Origin: an uncultured Lachnospiraceae bacterium
GTDB taxonomy: Bacteria > Bacillota > Clostridia > Lachnospirales > Lachnospiraceae
Reading direction: 5' to 3'
Length of the DNA stretch: 64,000 bases
Assembly (NCBI GenBank): GCA_900554415.1
Contig: USGU01000001.1
Location: 1 to 64,000 of the forward strand
The notes under the pieces were generated by a model. It was not told where the DNA came from. It ran no database searches and saw only the letters and a program-made list of their open reading frames with translations. This document shows, one piece after another, positions 17,099 to 26,718 of the stretch. The position numbers and the translations under genes are program-made. Position 1 is the first letter of the stretch. Every line of letters begins with the position of its first letter.

Positions 17099-18040
17099 TC
17101 AGCCGGCAAAACGGTTGTACAACAAAAGATAACTAATTGCAAATAAACTGGTTACCATTGCGGTAATCAGTTTTTCTTTTATATACTGCCTAAAGGATAA
17201 CCCTGCTTTGTCGATGATACACTGGGTCTGAAATGCTGCACAGACTCCTCCAAAGGCCAGAAGTCCCATGGAAAGAACGTATTTCAGATTAAAGGAGAGT
17301 TTTTCAGCACTTGTTATCATTTTAATACCATTGGTGACTTCAAGAGACGGAAGCAACAGAAACTTCCATACCATTTTCTGAACAGGCAGAGATTTTAACC
17401 CGTATAGCAGTACACTGAAAACAATAATATACCCTCCAATTTTTAAAATCGTTACGCAGCTTTCCCAGATACTTTCATCCAGACTTCTGGACTGAAGGAA
17501 ACTTTTCTCCCTGTCAGCATTAAATTTTTTGCTATTATTCAGACCAAGGTCTGGATAGTACATTTTTCGGAAGAGAAAACTGGAACAGACATAGGAACTC
17601 ATTAAAATTGCCAGACTAATGTATGCCATCTCCGGACGTTTCAAACACTGTTCAAACACGAATCCAACCACAAATCCAGGACTGGTATTATTACAGAAGG
17701 AAAGCAGATATTCTCCCTCCATTTTACTGATTTTTCCACTGGAAACCAATTCACCAATCACCATTGCTCCAACAGGTGCTCCGCAGAAGAACCCACACAG
17801 GACCGCATAAGAAGACCATTTGGATATAGCAAAAAATGGACCAAATACAGGGGAAATCATTCTAGAAAACTGATAAATAGTCCCGCTTTTTAAAAGCAAT
17901 GCATTGATGACAAAAAATGGAAATAAAGTAGGCAGTACTGTCTGACACCATAAAAGTAGACCCGTATTTGCCCCGTCAAAAATAATATTTGGAAATATAA
18001 GCATAAATCCCAGACAAAAGAGAAGCAACACTGATAGCAT
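17099..18040 (-). CDS. ylbJ: YlbJ-like sporulation integral membrane protein (nucleoside recognition domain)
   Basis: Polytopic membrane protein of 313 residues with about eight hydrophobic segments. The conserved centre is VLCGFFCGAPVGAMVIGELVSSG, followed by FCNNTSPGFVVGFV, the hallmark of the Gate/nucleoside-recognition family to which B. subtilis YlbJ (sigma-E controlled, needed for spore cortex) belongs. It lies on the opposite strand to its neighbours, 21 bp from the convergent coiled-coil gene. It supports a spore-forming ancestry for the host. Confidence 0.85.
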   Translation of the reverse strand: MLSVLLLFCLGFMLIFPNIIFDGANTGLLLWCQTVLPTLFPFFVINALLLKSGTIYQFSRMISPVFGPFFAISKWSSYAVLCGFFCGAPVGAMVIGELVSSGKISKMEGEYLLSFCNNTSPGFVVGFVFEQCLKRPEMAYISLAILMSSYVCSSFLFRKMYYPDLGLNNSKKFNADREKSFLQSRSLDESIWESCVTILKIGGYIIVFSVLLYGLKSLPVQKMVWKFLLLPSLEVTNGIKMITSAEKLSFNLKYVLSMGLLAFGGVCAAFQTQCIIDKAGLSFRQYIKEKLITAMVTSLFAISYLLLYNRFAG

Positions 18041-18204
18041 AAATTACCTTCCTGCTTATGTATTTCACTTCCCTTTAATCTATGACATGTTCGGATTTCT
18101 TATGTCTTGCGAATCATTTGTCTCACGGATACCTGATGAATCACTGGAAAGAATAGCATTCCTGACACATATAGTATAAAAATAACGAAAACCAGTAGAA
18201 TACT

Positions 18205-18996
18205 ATGAAAAAGTCAAATTATCTGTTATTTTGTTTTCTCCTTGCTCTGTTTACCTCAATTTTACTTCACAACATTACACTTAAATCACTCAGTTCTAAA
18301 TTAACCAGAAGCTATATACAAGAGGACGAATTTCGTGCTCATGAATTCAACGAGGAACTCCTATCGCTTCTGAAAACCCAGTCACCTTCCCAAAGAGGCG
18401 AACTGGCAGGACTCTATCTGTTACAGCACAGTACAAACTTCGATGAAACCCCTTTTTCCAAGAATAAAAACTGGGATTTTTACATAAACTGCTGTAATGC
18501 CATCTGGCAGGATATCACATATTTCCCTATACCCATATCCAGCTCCCACGAAGAATATCAGGTTTCTTTTGAAGACAGTTGGATGACAGAGCGGACCTAT
18601 GGAGGGAAAAGAGGACACGAAGGCACAGATTTGATTGCCAGTAAGGATATTCCCGGACTTTACCCGGTACTCAGTATGACAGATGGTGTGATCGAACAAA
18701 TTGGCTGGCTGGAAAAGGGCGGATACCGGGTCGGAGTACAGTCCCCTTCCGGTGGCTATTTTTACTATGCACATCTGGATTCTTACGGTAATATTGAGGA
18801 GGGAATGGAAATCCCTGCTGGCTACATTCTGGGATTTATGGGAAACAGCGGATACGGAAAAGAAGGCACAAAGGGCATGTTTGTCACGCACCTTCATCTC
18901 GGAATCTACCTGTATGAAAATGATACAGAAATCAGCATCAACCCTTACTGGATTTTGAAAATGATTGAAGAGAAAAGGCTTTCCTGTTCATTCTAA
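18205..18996 (+). CDS. M23 family metallopeptidase (LytM domain)
   Basis: Membrane-anchored peptidoglycan hydrolase or regulator. An N-terminal hydrophobic segment (residues 5-26) acts as signal anchor. The C-terminal LytM domain has RGHEGTDL (first His and Asp), YYAHL and the closing THLHLGI, so the zinc ligands look complete. The length is 263 residues. It is divergent from ylbJ. The SpoIIQ-like topology, next to ylbJ, hints at a sporulation role, which is inference. There is no obvious strong ribosome binding site. Confidence 0.87.
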   Translation: MKKSNYLLFCFLLALFTSILLHNITLKSLSSKLTRSYIQEDEFRAHEFNEELLSLLKTQSPSQRGELAGLYLLQHSTNFDETPFSKNKNWDFYINCCNAIWQDITYFPIPISSSHEEYQVSFEDSWMTERTYGGKRGHEGTDLIASKDIPGLYPVLSMTDGVIEQIGWLEKGGYRVGVQSPSGGYFYYAHLDSYGNIEEGMEIPAGYILGFMGNSGYGKEGTKGMFVTHLHLGIYLYENDTEISINPYWILKMIEEKRLSCSF

Positions 18997-19048
18997 CTAT
19001 GGTATACTTTGTATAGTCATACAATGATATGATATGGAGGAATCACAA

Positions 19049-20443
19049 ATGATTACATTACCCATTGAGTTCGAAGAAAAAATGCGTTGCTTACTTGGCG
19101 ATGAATTTGACGAATATATAAAGTGTTATGATGCGCCCCGCTATTATGGTCTGCGCGTCAATACACAAAAAATTTCGGTGGAAGATTTCTTAAAAATCTG
19201 TCCATTCGAAGTAACCCCAATCCCATGGATTGAAAATGGTTTTTATTATGACGGAGAACAAATTTCACCTGCCAAACACCCATATTATTATGCAGGTCTT
19301 TATTATCTACAGGAACCAAGTGCCATGACTCCGGCTAACCGCCTCCCGGTAGAACCGGGTGATAAAGTCTTGGATGTATGTGCAGCTCCGGGTGGCAAGG
19401 CAACAGAACTTGGTGCAAAGCTCCACAGAAAAGGGGTTCTGATTGCCAACGACATCAGCAGTTCCCGTGCAAAGGGCCTTTTGAAGAACTTGGAAGTATT
19501 CGGTATTGGAAATATGCTGGTTCTAAGCGAAGAACCGGGAAAGTTAGAAAATTATTTTCCTGAATTTTTTGATAAAATCCTCATTGATGCACCTTGCTCC
19601 GGGGAAGGAATGTTCCGCAAAGACAAGAAAATGGTAAAGGCATGGGAAGAACACGGTCCTGCGTTTTTCTCCAAGCTGCAGCGCAGCATCATTACTCAGT
19701 CGGCACGTATGCTAAAACCAGGTGGAATCATGCTTTATTCTACCTGTACTTTTGATGTCCTTGAAAACGAAGGGACCATCGAATATCTACTGAAAGAATT
19801 CCCGGAATTCCATATTCTGGAAATGCAGTCCTACGAGGGCTTTGCCAAAGGCCGCCCGGAGTTCAGCGAATCGGGAAATCCAGACTTAGCCAGAACAGTG
19901 CGTATTTTCCCACATAAGATGAAGGGAGAAGGACATTTCCTTGCACTGCTTCAAAAGGGTGAACCAGAAGAAACTTTATCTGGAAGCAAATCTACTACGT
20001 CCTCCGGCAAGAAGAGAATTCCGGAAGATATGCAACAGTTCTTCCAGAATGTGAGCTGGCAACTTCATCCGGAACGACTGGATATTCATGGAGAACGGGT
20101 TTACTATATGCCTGAAAATCTGCCGGATATGCGTGGAATCCGTTTTCTTCGTACAGGTCTGCTTCTCGGTGAACTGAAGAAGAACCGCTTTGAGCCAAGT
20201 CAGGCTCTGGCTATGTATCTGAAAAAATCAGAATTTGCACATACCATCAATCTGACGGCAGAAGACGAACGAATCACCCGTTATCTGAAAGGCGAGACCA
20301 TTGAGGTGGATGACCTGACAGATGCAAACGAAAATGGATGGCAGTTAGTATGTGTGGACGGTTATCCGCTTGGATGGGGCAAACTAAATCGTGGCACATT
20401 AAAAAATAAATATTTACCGGGATGGAGGAATCAGTCCTCATGA
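19049..20443 (+). CDS. RsmF/RsmB-NOP family rRNA cytosine-C5 methyltransferase
   Basis: SAM-dependent m5C methyltransferase of the NOL1/NOP2/Sun family. The SAM motif is LDVCAAPGGKATEL, and the two catalytic cysteines lie in DAPCSGEGMFRKD and YSTCTFDVLENEG. A C-terminal RsmF-type RNA-binding region ends near GWQLVCVDGYPLGWGK. I start at MITLPIEFEEKM, with TGGAGG 8 nt upstream, giving 464 residues. It is the first gene of a run with rsuA, a HAD phosphatase, YgiQ and an SDR, overlapping the next by 4 bp. Confidence 0.92.
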   Translation: MITLPIEFEEKMRCLLGDEFDEYIKCYDAPRYYGLRVNTQKISVEDFLKICPFEVTPIPWIENGFYYDGEQISPAKHPYYYAGLYYLQEPSAMTPANRLPVEPGDKVLDVCAAPGGKATELGAKLHRKGVLIANDISSSRAKGLLKNLEVFGIGNMLVLSEEPGKLENYFPEFFDKILIDAPCSGEGMFRKDKKMVKAWEEHGPAFFSKLQRSIITQSARMLKPGGIMLYSTCTFDVLENEGTIEYLLKEFPEFHILEMQSYEGFAKGRPEFSESGNPDLARTVRIFPHKMKGEGHFLALLQKGEPEETLSGSKSTTSSGKKRIPEDMQQFFQNVSWQLHPERLDIHGERVYYMPENLPDMRGIRFLRTGLLLGELKKNRFEPSQALAMYLKKSEFAHTINLTAEDERITRYLKGETIEVDDLTDANENGWQLVCVDGYPLGWGKLNRGTLKNKYLPGWRNQSS

Positions 20444-21144
20444 TCAGACTGGATAAATACCTTGCAGATATGGGAATCGGCACACGCACAGAAGTAAAGA
20501 AATTCATCCGTTCCGGCCGGATTCAGGTCGACGGCCGTATAGAAAAGAAACCGGAATTGAAAGTAGATACTGCCACGCAGCAGATTACCTTTGATAATAC
20601 ACCCGTTGTTTACCAGGAGTATGAATACTATATGCTTCACAAACCTGCCGGAGTGGTATCTGCAACCACAGATAAAAAAGAGAAAACAGTACTGGACTTA
20701 CTGACTGTCCAGAAACGAAAAGATTTATTTCCAGTCGGCAGACTGGACAAAGACACAGAAGGACTGCTCCTGATAACAAATGACGGTGCCCTTGCCCACC
20801 GGCTTCTCGCTCCGGGAAAACATGTGGACAAGGTATATTTTGCACGGGTAGAAGGAACAGTAACAGAAGCAGATGTTCTTGCCTTTTCGCAAGGGCTTGA
20901 TATTGGTGATCCGGAACTGACACTTCCTGCGGAACTGGAAATCCAGTCTTCTGATACAGTATCTGAGATTCTGCTCACCATACAGGAAGGGCGTTTTCAT
21001 CAGGTGAAACGCATGTTTGAAGCAGTTGGGAAAAAAGTCATTTATTTAAAACGTTTATCCATGGGAACACTCTGCTTAGACGAAGACCTTCCAAAAGGAG
21101 CATTCCGCGCCCTCACAGAACAGGAGATAAAAGAATTATGTTAG
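20440..21144 (+). CDS. 16S rRNA pseudouridine synthase RsuA family
   Basis: RsuA/RluB-type enzyme isomerising uridine in rRNA. An N-terminal S4 domain (MIRLDKYLADMGIGTRTEVKKFIRSGRIQVDG) is followed by the catalytic motif GRLDKDTEGLLLITNDG with the nucleophilic Asp, and RFHQVKRMF. The length is 234 residues. The start overlaps the previous stop as ATGA, so the pair is coupled. The next gene overlaps its end by 7 bp. Confidence 0.94.
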   Translation: MIRLDKYLADMGIGTRTEVKKFIRSGRIQVDGRIEKKPELKVDTATQQITFDNTPVVYQEYEYYMLHKPAGVVSATTDKKEKTVLDLLTVQKRKDLFPVGRLDKDTEGLLLITNDGALAHRLLAPGKHVDKVYFARVEGTVTEADVLAFSQGLDIGDPELTLPAELEIQSSDTVSEILLTIQEGRFHQVKRMFEAVGKKVIYLKRLSMGTLCLDEDLPKGAFRALTEQEIKELC

Positions 21145-21806
21145 AAAACAAATCAGCCCTCATCTTTGATTTTGACGGTACCTTAGTTGATTCCATGGGT
21201 GTATGGGTAGAGATTGATAAAGAATATATTGAAAAATACCAGTTAACGGAACCGGAAAATTTCCACAAAGATATGGAAGGCCTCAGTTATACGGAAACCG
21301 CAGAATATTTTCTGAAAGTGTTTCCAACACTTCCCCATACGGTAGAAGAATTGAAAGAGGAATGGTATCACATGGCCTTGTATAAATACAGTCATGAAAT
21401 CCAGCTTAAAAAGGGAGCAGAAGCATTTCTTAGAAAAGCAAAAGAAGAAGGATTGAAAACCGGAATTGCCACCAGTAATGACAGACAGCTTGTAGAAGCA
21501 TGTCTTGCTTCTTTAGGTATTTCTGATGTGATTGATACCATCAGTACCGGCTGCGAAGTTAAAAAAGGAAAGCCTGCACCGGATGTATATCTGAAGGCTG
21601 CTGAAAACTTAAGCGTAAAACCGGAAAACTGTCTTGTGTTTGAAGATGTGCCTATGGGAATCCTTGCGGGCAAGAACGCGGGTATGCAGGTATGCGCTGT
21701 AGAAGACTGGTTTTCTGCACCGCAGTTGGAAAAGAAGCGAGAACTCGCGGATTACTATATTCAGGATTACACAGAAATTTCAGACCATACATTTGAGGTA
21801 TTATAA
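21138..21806 (+). CDS. HAD family phosphatase (beta-phosphoglucomutase-like)
   Basis: Haloacid dehalogenase hydrolase of subfamily IA. Motif I is DFDGTLVDSMGVW, motif II IATSN, and motif III/IV KKGKPAPDVYLKAA with VFEDVPMGILAGKNAGM. A helical cap lies at about residues 15-85. The length is 222 residues. The WFSAPQ stretch replaces part of the usual tail. The substrate cannot be predicted; pseudouridine or sugar phosphates are typical of the branch. It is translationally coupled to the pseudouridine synthase gene upstream. Confidence 0.88.
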   Translation: MLENKSALIFDFDGTLVDSMGVWVEIDKEYIEKYQLTEPENFHKDMEGLSYTETAEYFLKVFPTLPHTVEELKEEWYHMALYKYSHEIQLKKGAEAFLRKAKEEGLKTGIATSNDRQLVEACLASLGISDVIDTISTGCEVKKGKPAPDVYLKAAENLSVKPENCLVFEDVPMGILAGKNAGMQVCAVEDWFSAPQLEKKRELADYYIQDYTEISDHTFEVL

Positions 21807-21809
21807 TAA

Positions 21810-23768
21810 ATGGAACAAGCATTTTTACCTATTAACAGAAAAGAGATGGAAGCACGCGGTTGGCAGCAGGTGGATTTCGTTTATGTCTGCGGTGATGCAT
21901 ACGTTGACCACCCTTCCTTTGGGCATGCTATCATTACCAGACTCTTAGAAGCACATGGCTATCGTGTAGGAATCATTGCACAGCCTGACTGGAAGGATAA
22001 GAACAGCATCTGCGTATTTGGCGAGCCAAGACTTGGTTTCCTCGTTTCTGCCGGAAATATGGATTCCATGGTAAACCACTATTACGTTTCCAAAAAGAGA
22101 AGAAGACAGGATTCCTATACACCGGGCGGAGTGATGGGAAAACGTCCAGATTACGCTGCCGTTGTATACGGAAACCTGATTCGTCAGACCTACAAAAAAA
22201 CACCGATTATTCTAGGCGGCATCGAAGCAAGTCTCAGAAGACTGGCTCATTATGACTACTGGTCTAACCAGTTAAAGCGTTCGATTCTATTAGATTCCGG
22301 TGCAGACTTGATTTCTTATGGAATGGGCGAACGCTCAATTGTTGAAATTGCAGAAGCCTTAGATGCCGGAATTCCTGTTCAGGACATCACCTACATTGAT
22401 GGAACAGTCTGTAAAGTCAAAGATTTAGACAGTGTTTACGATGCTATCCGCCTGCAGTCCTTTGAAGAAATGAAAGAAGATAAGCTGGCTTATGCACGAA
22501 GCTTTTACACCCAATATTGTAATACGGACCCATTTTCTGGAAAACGACTCATAGAGCCATACTCGGAACATTTATATGTCGTACAGAATCCACCTTCCAA
22601 ACCTTTAACACAGATGGAAATGGATGACATTTACGCACTGCCTTATATGCGTACTTACCACCCATCTTATGAAAAGGATGGCGGTGTTCCGGCTATTTCG
22701 GAAATCAAATTCAGTCTTATCAGCAACCGTGGCTGTTTCGGAGGCTGTAGCTTCTGCGCCCTGACCTTCCATCAGGGACGTATCATTCAGACCAGAAGCC
22801 ATGAATCTCTCATCGAAGAAGCGAAAACCTTCTTAGATGACCCTGAATTTAAAGGTTATATCCATGACGTAGGCGGTCCTACCGCAAACTTTCGTGCACC
22901 GGCCTGCAAAAAACAGCTTACCCACGGAGCATGCACCCACAAGCAGTGTCTGTTTCCAAAACCATGTAAGAATCTGATTGCAGACCACAAGGATTATCTG
23001 GAACTGCTGCGCGCTCTCCGTTCTCTGCCGGGAGTAAAGAAAGTGTTTATCCGTTCTGGAATCCGGTTCGATTATCTGCTCGCTGACAAAGACGATACTT
23101 TTTTGAGAGAATTATGCAAATACCACGTCAGTGGACAGTTAAAGGTTGCCCCGGAGCATGTGGCAGACCCGGTTCTGGAAATGATGGGAAAACCGGAGAA
23201 CTCCGTTTACCGCACATTCTGTAATAAATATAAAGAGATGAATGAAAAACTCGGAAAAGAACAGTATCTGGTTCCTTATCTGATGTCATCCCATCCGGGT
23301 TCGACCATGAAAGAAGCTGTAACGCTTGCCGAATATTTAAGAGACCTTGGCTATATGCCGGAGCAGGTTCAGGACTTTTATCCGACACCGTCTACTATTT
23401 CCACCTGTATGTATTACACCGAAGTGGACCCAAGAACCATGAAGCCGGTTTATGTACCGAAAAATCCACACGAAAAAGCAATGCAGCGCGCTTTAATCCA
23501 GTACCGTGACCCGAAAAATTATGACTTGGTAATGGAAGCCCTCCGCATGACGAACCGGATGGATCTGGTTGGATTTGGTCCAAAATGTCTGATCCGTCCA
23601 AGAAAACTGCATGGGGAAATGAATTCCGATACCGGGCAGAAGAAAAACCACTCACAAAAGCACAAAAATCAAGAATCTAGAAACCAGGAATCCAAAAATA
23701 CCGTACTGAAAAAGAAAGCAATCCGCAATGTGCATAAACATGGAAAAGGAAAGGGGACGCAAAAATGA
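21810..23768 (+). CDS. YgiQ family radical SAM protein
   Basis: Large radical SAM protein of unknown reaction. The iron-sulfur motif is in NRGCFGGCSFCALTFHQGR (CxxxCxxC). An N-terminal B12-like Rossmann region and the family segments GGIEASLRRLAHYDYW and DVGGPTANFRAPACKKQL are present. The C-terminal 35 residues are Lys/Asn/Gln-rich and disordered. The length is 652 residues. It lies 3 bp after the HAD gene and overlaps the SDR gene by 4 bp. Confidence 0.93.
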   Translation: MEQAFLPINRKEMEARGWQQVDFVYVCGDAYVDHPSFGHAIITRLLEAHGYRVGIIAQPDWKDKNSICVFGEPRLGFLVSAGNMDSMVNHYYVSKKRRRQDSYTPGGVMGKRPDYAAVVYGNLIRQTYKKTPIILGGIEASLRRLAHYDYWSNQLKRSILLDSGADLISYGMGERSIVEIAEALDAGIPVQDITYIDGTVCKVKDLDSVYDAIRLQSFEEMKEDKLAYARSFYTQYCNTDPFSGKRLIEPYSEHLYVVQNPPSKPLTQMEMDDIYALPYMRTYHPSYEKDGGVPAISEIKFSLISNRGCFGGCSFCALTFHQGRIIQTRSHESLIEEAKTFLDDPEFKGYIHDVGGPTANFRAPACKKQLTHGACTHKQCLFPKPCKNLIADHKDYLELLRALRSLPGVKKVFIRSGIRFDYLLADKDDTFLRELCKYHVSGQLKVAPEHVADPVLEMMGKPENSVYRTFCNKYKEMNEKLGKEQYLVPYLMSSHPGSTMKEAVTLAEYLRDLGYMPEQVQDFYPTPSTISTCMYYTEVDPRTMKPVYVPKNPHEKAMQRALIQYRDPKNYDLVMEALRMTNRMDLVGFGPKCLIRPRKLHGEMNSDTGQKKNHSQKHKNQESRNQESKNTVLKKKAIRNVHKHGKGKGTQK

Positions 23769-24526
23769 GAATCGCCATCGTAACAGGTGCTTCTTCCGGA
23801 CTTGGCAGGGAATTTGTCCGGCAGCTTGAAGCATTCTATAAAAACTTAGATGAAATCTGGGTTGTCGCAAGACGTGAGGAACGTCTGCAGCAATTAAAAG
23901 AAACACAGCACACGTATATCCGCATATTCGCAGGCGATATGAAGCAGGACTTGATTTATAAGCAAATCCAGAATCGTCTGGAAAATCAACAGCCTGATAT
24001 CCGTATGCTGGTAAATGCTGCCGGCTTTGGCAAATTCGGCACTGTAGAAGAAATCGCTTTGTCAGAGTGCTCCGCCCAGACAGATATGATTGATGTAAAC
24101 TGCCGCGCCCTGACAAAAATGGTGGAAATCTGCCTGCCGTACTTTTCAAAGGGAAGCCGGATTATCAATCTTGCAAGTGCTGCCGCTTTCTGCCCGCAGA
24201 GTGGTTTTGCAGTTTATGCTGCTACCAAAGCCTATGTGCTTAGTTTTTCCAGAGCACTTCACGCAGAATTGAAAGAAAAAGGCATCTATGTAACGGCTGT
24301 CTGCCCAGGCCCAGTAGAAACGGAATTTTTTGACGAAGCCGGTAACTCAGGTAGTCTCACCAAAGAATCTCTGATGGTCCGCCCTGAGGAAGTAGTATCT
24401 CAGGCCCTTTCTGATTCACGGTGCAAAAAAGAAGTCTCTGTCTATGGTATCATGATGAAAGGCGCAGAAGCAGCAGCTAAACTGCTTCCACACAGTCTTG
24501 TCATCCAGATGATGGAAAAATTATAA
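23765..24526 (+). CDS. short-chain dehydrogenase/reductase
   Basis: NAD(P)-dependent oxidoreductase of the classical SDR fold. It has cofactor motif TGASSGLGREFVRQL, NAAGFG, then the catalytic Ser in NLASAAAF and the YxxxK pair in YAATKAYVLSFSRAL, and PGPVETEFF. The length is 253 residues. It overlaps the YgiQ gene as ATGA. The substrate is unknown; homologues in Clostridia sit in this same gene run. Confidence 0.92.
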   Translation: MRIAIVTGASSGLGREFVRQLEAFYKNLDEIWVVARREERLQQLKETQHTYIRIFAGDMKQDLIYKQIQNRLENQQPDIRMLVNAAGFGKFGTVEEIALSECSAQTDMIDVNCRALTKMVEICLPYFSKGSRIINLASAAAFCPQSGFAVYAATKAYVLSFSRALHAELKEKGIYVTAVCPGPVETEFFDEAGNSGSLTKESLMVRPEEVVSQALSDSRCKKEVSVYGIMMKGAEAAAKLLPHSLVIQMMEKL

Positions 24527-24544
24527 ATAACAGGGGGTATCATC

Positions 24545-25120
24545 ATGAAATTACATAAGGGAACTGCCGGATATATTTCCGCAAAAAAAAGACAACTTGC
24601 ATTTATCATTGGAATTGTGGCTGTCATTGCCATTTTGCTTCTCGCTGCAGGATATTTTGTTTTTGACACAAGACTGAATATTCTTTCCGTACTTGCAGTT
24701 ATCATCTGCATACCAATCTGCAGAACACTTGTGAATTTAATCATGCTGATTCCGCACCACACAGCCAGTGAGAGAATCGAGATGGAATTGTCATCTGTAA
24801 CGGAAGATTTAACCGTATTATATGACCTGGTAATCACCAGCGAGAAAAAAGCCATGCAAATTGATGCACTTGTCATCTCGCCGACTACCATCTGCGGTTA
24901 TACCAGTTCACCACAGACTGACACAGAACATGCCTCCGTACATATCAAAAATATGCTGGCAAAAAACAATATTGAGAAAATGACCGTAAAAATTTTCAAA
25001 GATTATACAGCATTTAAAAGCAGGGCAGAAGGAATGGAAAATATTGTATCTGTACAACATCTCACTACCCATGAAAGAGAAGAGGAGATTGCACAGATTA
25101 TCCAGGATATCTCACTCTAA
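24545..25120 (+). CDS. hypothetical membrane protein
   Basis: A 191-residue protein with two adjacent N-terminal membrane helices (about residues 18-40 and 46-68) and a soluble C-terminal domain of about 110 residues. The soluble part has VLYDLVITSEKKAMQIDALVISPTT and ends in an acidic helix (HEREEEIAQIIQDISL). No catalytic motif is recognised. AACAGGGGGTATC precedes the ATG. It lies between the SDR and rluD-like genes and is probably in the same transcript. Confidence 0.7.
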   Translation: MKLHKGTAGYISAKKRQLAFIIGIVAVIAILLLAAGYFVFDTRLNILSVLAVIICIPICRTLVNLIMLIPHHTASERIEMELSSVTEDLTVLYDLVITSEKKAMQIDALVISPTTICGYTSSPQTDTEHASVHIKNMLAKNNIEKMTVKIFKDYTAFKSRAEGMENIVSVQHLTTHEREEEIAQIIQDISL

Positions 25121-25157
25121 GTATTTATTATAAATTCAGACACACAAAGGAGCAGAC

Positions 25158-26192
25158 ATGAAGAAAATCATTGTCTCAAGTAATGAAGCAGGGCAGCGGA
25201 TGGACAAGCTTCTGGCTAAATATCTAAGCGAAGCTCCCAAAAGCTTTTTTTACAAAATGCTTCGTAAAAAAAATATTACATTAAACGGGAAAAAAGCACA
25301 AGGAAATGAAAAGCTGGAAACAGGCGACGAAATTGTCTTCTTCCTGTCTGACGAAACCTATCAGAAGTTTGCAGGAAAGCCGGATTCATCCATGCAGCTT
25401 CTTAAGCAGGCGGCTCATTCACAGAAAAGCGTACCTGTACTTTATGAAGATGAACATTTATTATTTTTAAATAAACCAGTTGGCATGTTATCACAGAAAT
25501 CAAAACCTGATGATTTTTCTTTGAATGAATATGTGATAACTTATCTTTTGCAGAATGGCACATTGACAGAAGAAGAACTGACCAGCTTCCGTCCGTCCAT
25601 CTGCAACCGGCTGGACCGTAACACCAGTGGAATTGTCGCAGCCGGGAAAACCTTGAAAGGGCTTCAGCAGCTCAGCGAAATGTTCCGCAGCCGTACCATG
25701 GAAAAATATTACCTGACTATTGTTTCCGGTCAGGTTGCAGAGCAGACTTATATCCATGGATATTTGAAAAAGAATGAAAAAACCAATAAAGTAACGGTTA
25801 AGAAAACACCGTTTGAAGATGCCATGGAAATCGAAACAGTCTACAGGCCGCTTGCTCATACGGCAAACTATACTTTATTGGAGGTACATCTGATTACCGG
25901 ACGCACCCATCAGATTCGTGCGCACCTTGCTTCTGCCGGATACCCGGTTATCGGAGATACCAAATACGGAAATCAGGAGATTAATATACAACTGAAGAAA
26001 AAATATCATTTGACTGCGCAGCTCTTACATGCGTGGCGTATGCATTTTCCTGATACAAAGGAAGCACTTTGTACGGAAGATGTACTTTCCAGCCTTAAGG
26101 GCAAAACAATTTATGCTCCGATTCCAGAGAAATTTAACAGAATCATAAAAGGAGAGGGTATTCGATGGGAACATGGAACTCAAGAGGGTTAA
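25158..26192 (+). CDS. RluA family pseudouridine synthase (RluC/RluD-like)
   Basis: rRNA pseudouridine synthase of 344 residues with an N-terminal S4 domain (residues 1-65, FFYKMLRKKNITLNGKKA). The catalytic domain has the motif CNRLDRNTSGIVAAGKT, whose Asp is the nucleophile, then LITGRTHQIRAHLASAGYPVIGD. AAAGGAG precedes the start. Its 3' end overlaps recU by 28 bp. The exact rRNA target cannot be assigned. Confidence 0.92.
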   Translation: MKKIIVSSNEAGQRMDKLLAKYLSEAPKSFFYKMLRKKNITLNGKKAQGNEKLETGDEIVFFLSDETYQKFAGKPDSSMQLLKQAAHSQKSVPVLYEDEHLLFLNKPVGMLSQKSKPDDFSLNEYVITYLLQNGTLTEEELTSFRPSICNRLDRNTSGIVAAGKTLKGLQQLSEMFRSRTMEKYYLTIVSGQVAEQTYIHGYLKKNEKTNKVTVKKTPFEDAMEIETVYRPLAHTANYTLLEVHLITGRTHQIRAHLASAGYPVIGDTKYGNQEINIQLKKKYHLTAQLLHAWRMHFPDTKEALCTEDVLSSLKGKTIYAPIPEKFNRIIKGEGIRWEHGTQEG

Positions 26193-26707
26193 GAGGCTCT
26201 ACATTAGAAGATTTCATCAACCAGACAAACGAAAAGTATCTCTCTATGGGGCTTGCACTTATCCAGAAAATCCCAACTCCCATTACACCGGTACGGATTG
26301 ACAAGGAGCACAGACATATTACCCTTGCCTATTTTGACCAACAAAGTACAGTAGACTACATCGGTGCAGTACAGGGGATTCCTGTTTGCTTTGATGCCAA
26401 AGAATGTAGTGCAGATACCTTTCCCTTGCAAAACCTGCATGAGCATCAGGTAACATTTATGCAGAATTTTGAAAAACAGCAGGGCATTTCCTTTCTGATC
26501 ATTTCATTTACGAAACGAAATGAACTGTACTATATGCGTTTTTCCGAAATATTATCATTTTGGGAACGGGCACAAAAAGGTGGACGGAAAAGTATTCGTT
26601 ATGAAGAACTGACACCGGAATTTTTTATCCACATGAAAGGCGGTGCATTCATCCCCTATCTGGATATGATCCAGAAGGATTTAGAGCTCCGCGATACTAC
26701 TTTATAG
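26165..26707 (+). CDS. recU: Holliday junction resolvase RecU
   Basis: Firmicute-specific endonuclease that cuts four-way DNA junctions in recombination and chromosome segregation. The family opening GTWNSRGLRGSTLEDFINQTNEKY and the nuclease core VDYIGAVQGIPVCFDAKEC (the D..E/D-x-K cluster) are present, followed by HQVTFMQNFEKQQGISFLII. The length of 180 residues is a little short of B. subtilis RecU. It begins inside the end of the pseudouridine synthase gene, with GGAGAGGG upstream. Confidence 0.85.
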   Translation: MGTWNSRGLRGSTLEDFINQTNEKYLSMGLALIQKIPTPITPVRIDKEHRHITLAYFDQQSTVDYIGAVQGIPVCFDAKECSADTFPLQNLHEHQVTFMQNFEKQQGISFLIISFTKRNELYYMRFSEILSFWERAQKGGRKSIRYEELTPEFFIHMKGGAFIPYLDMIQKDLELRDTTL

Positions 26708-26718
26708 AGGAGAAAACA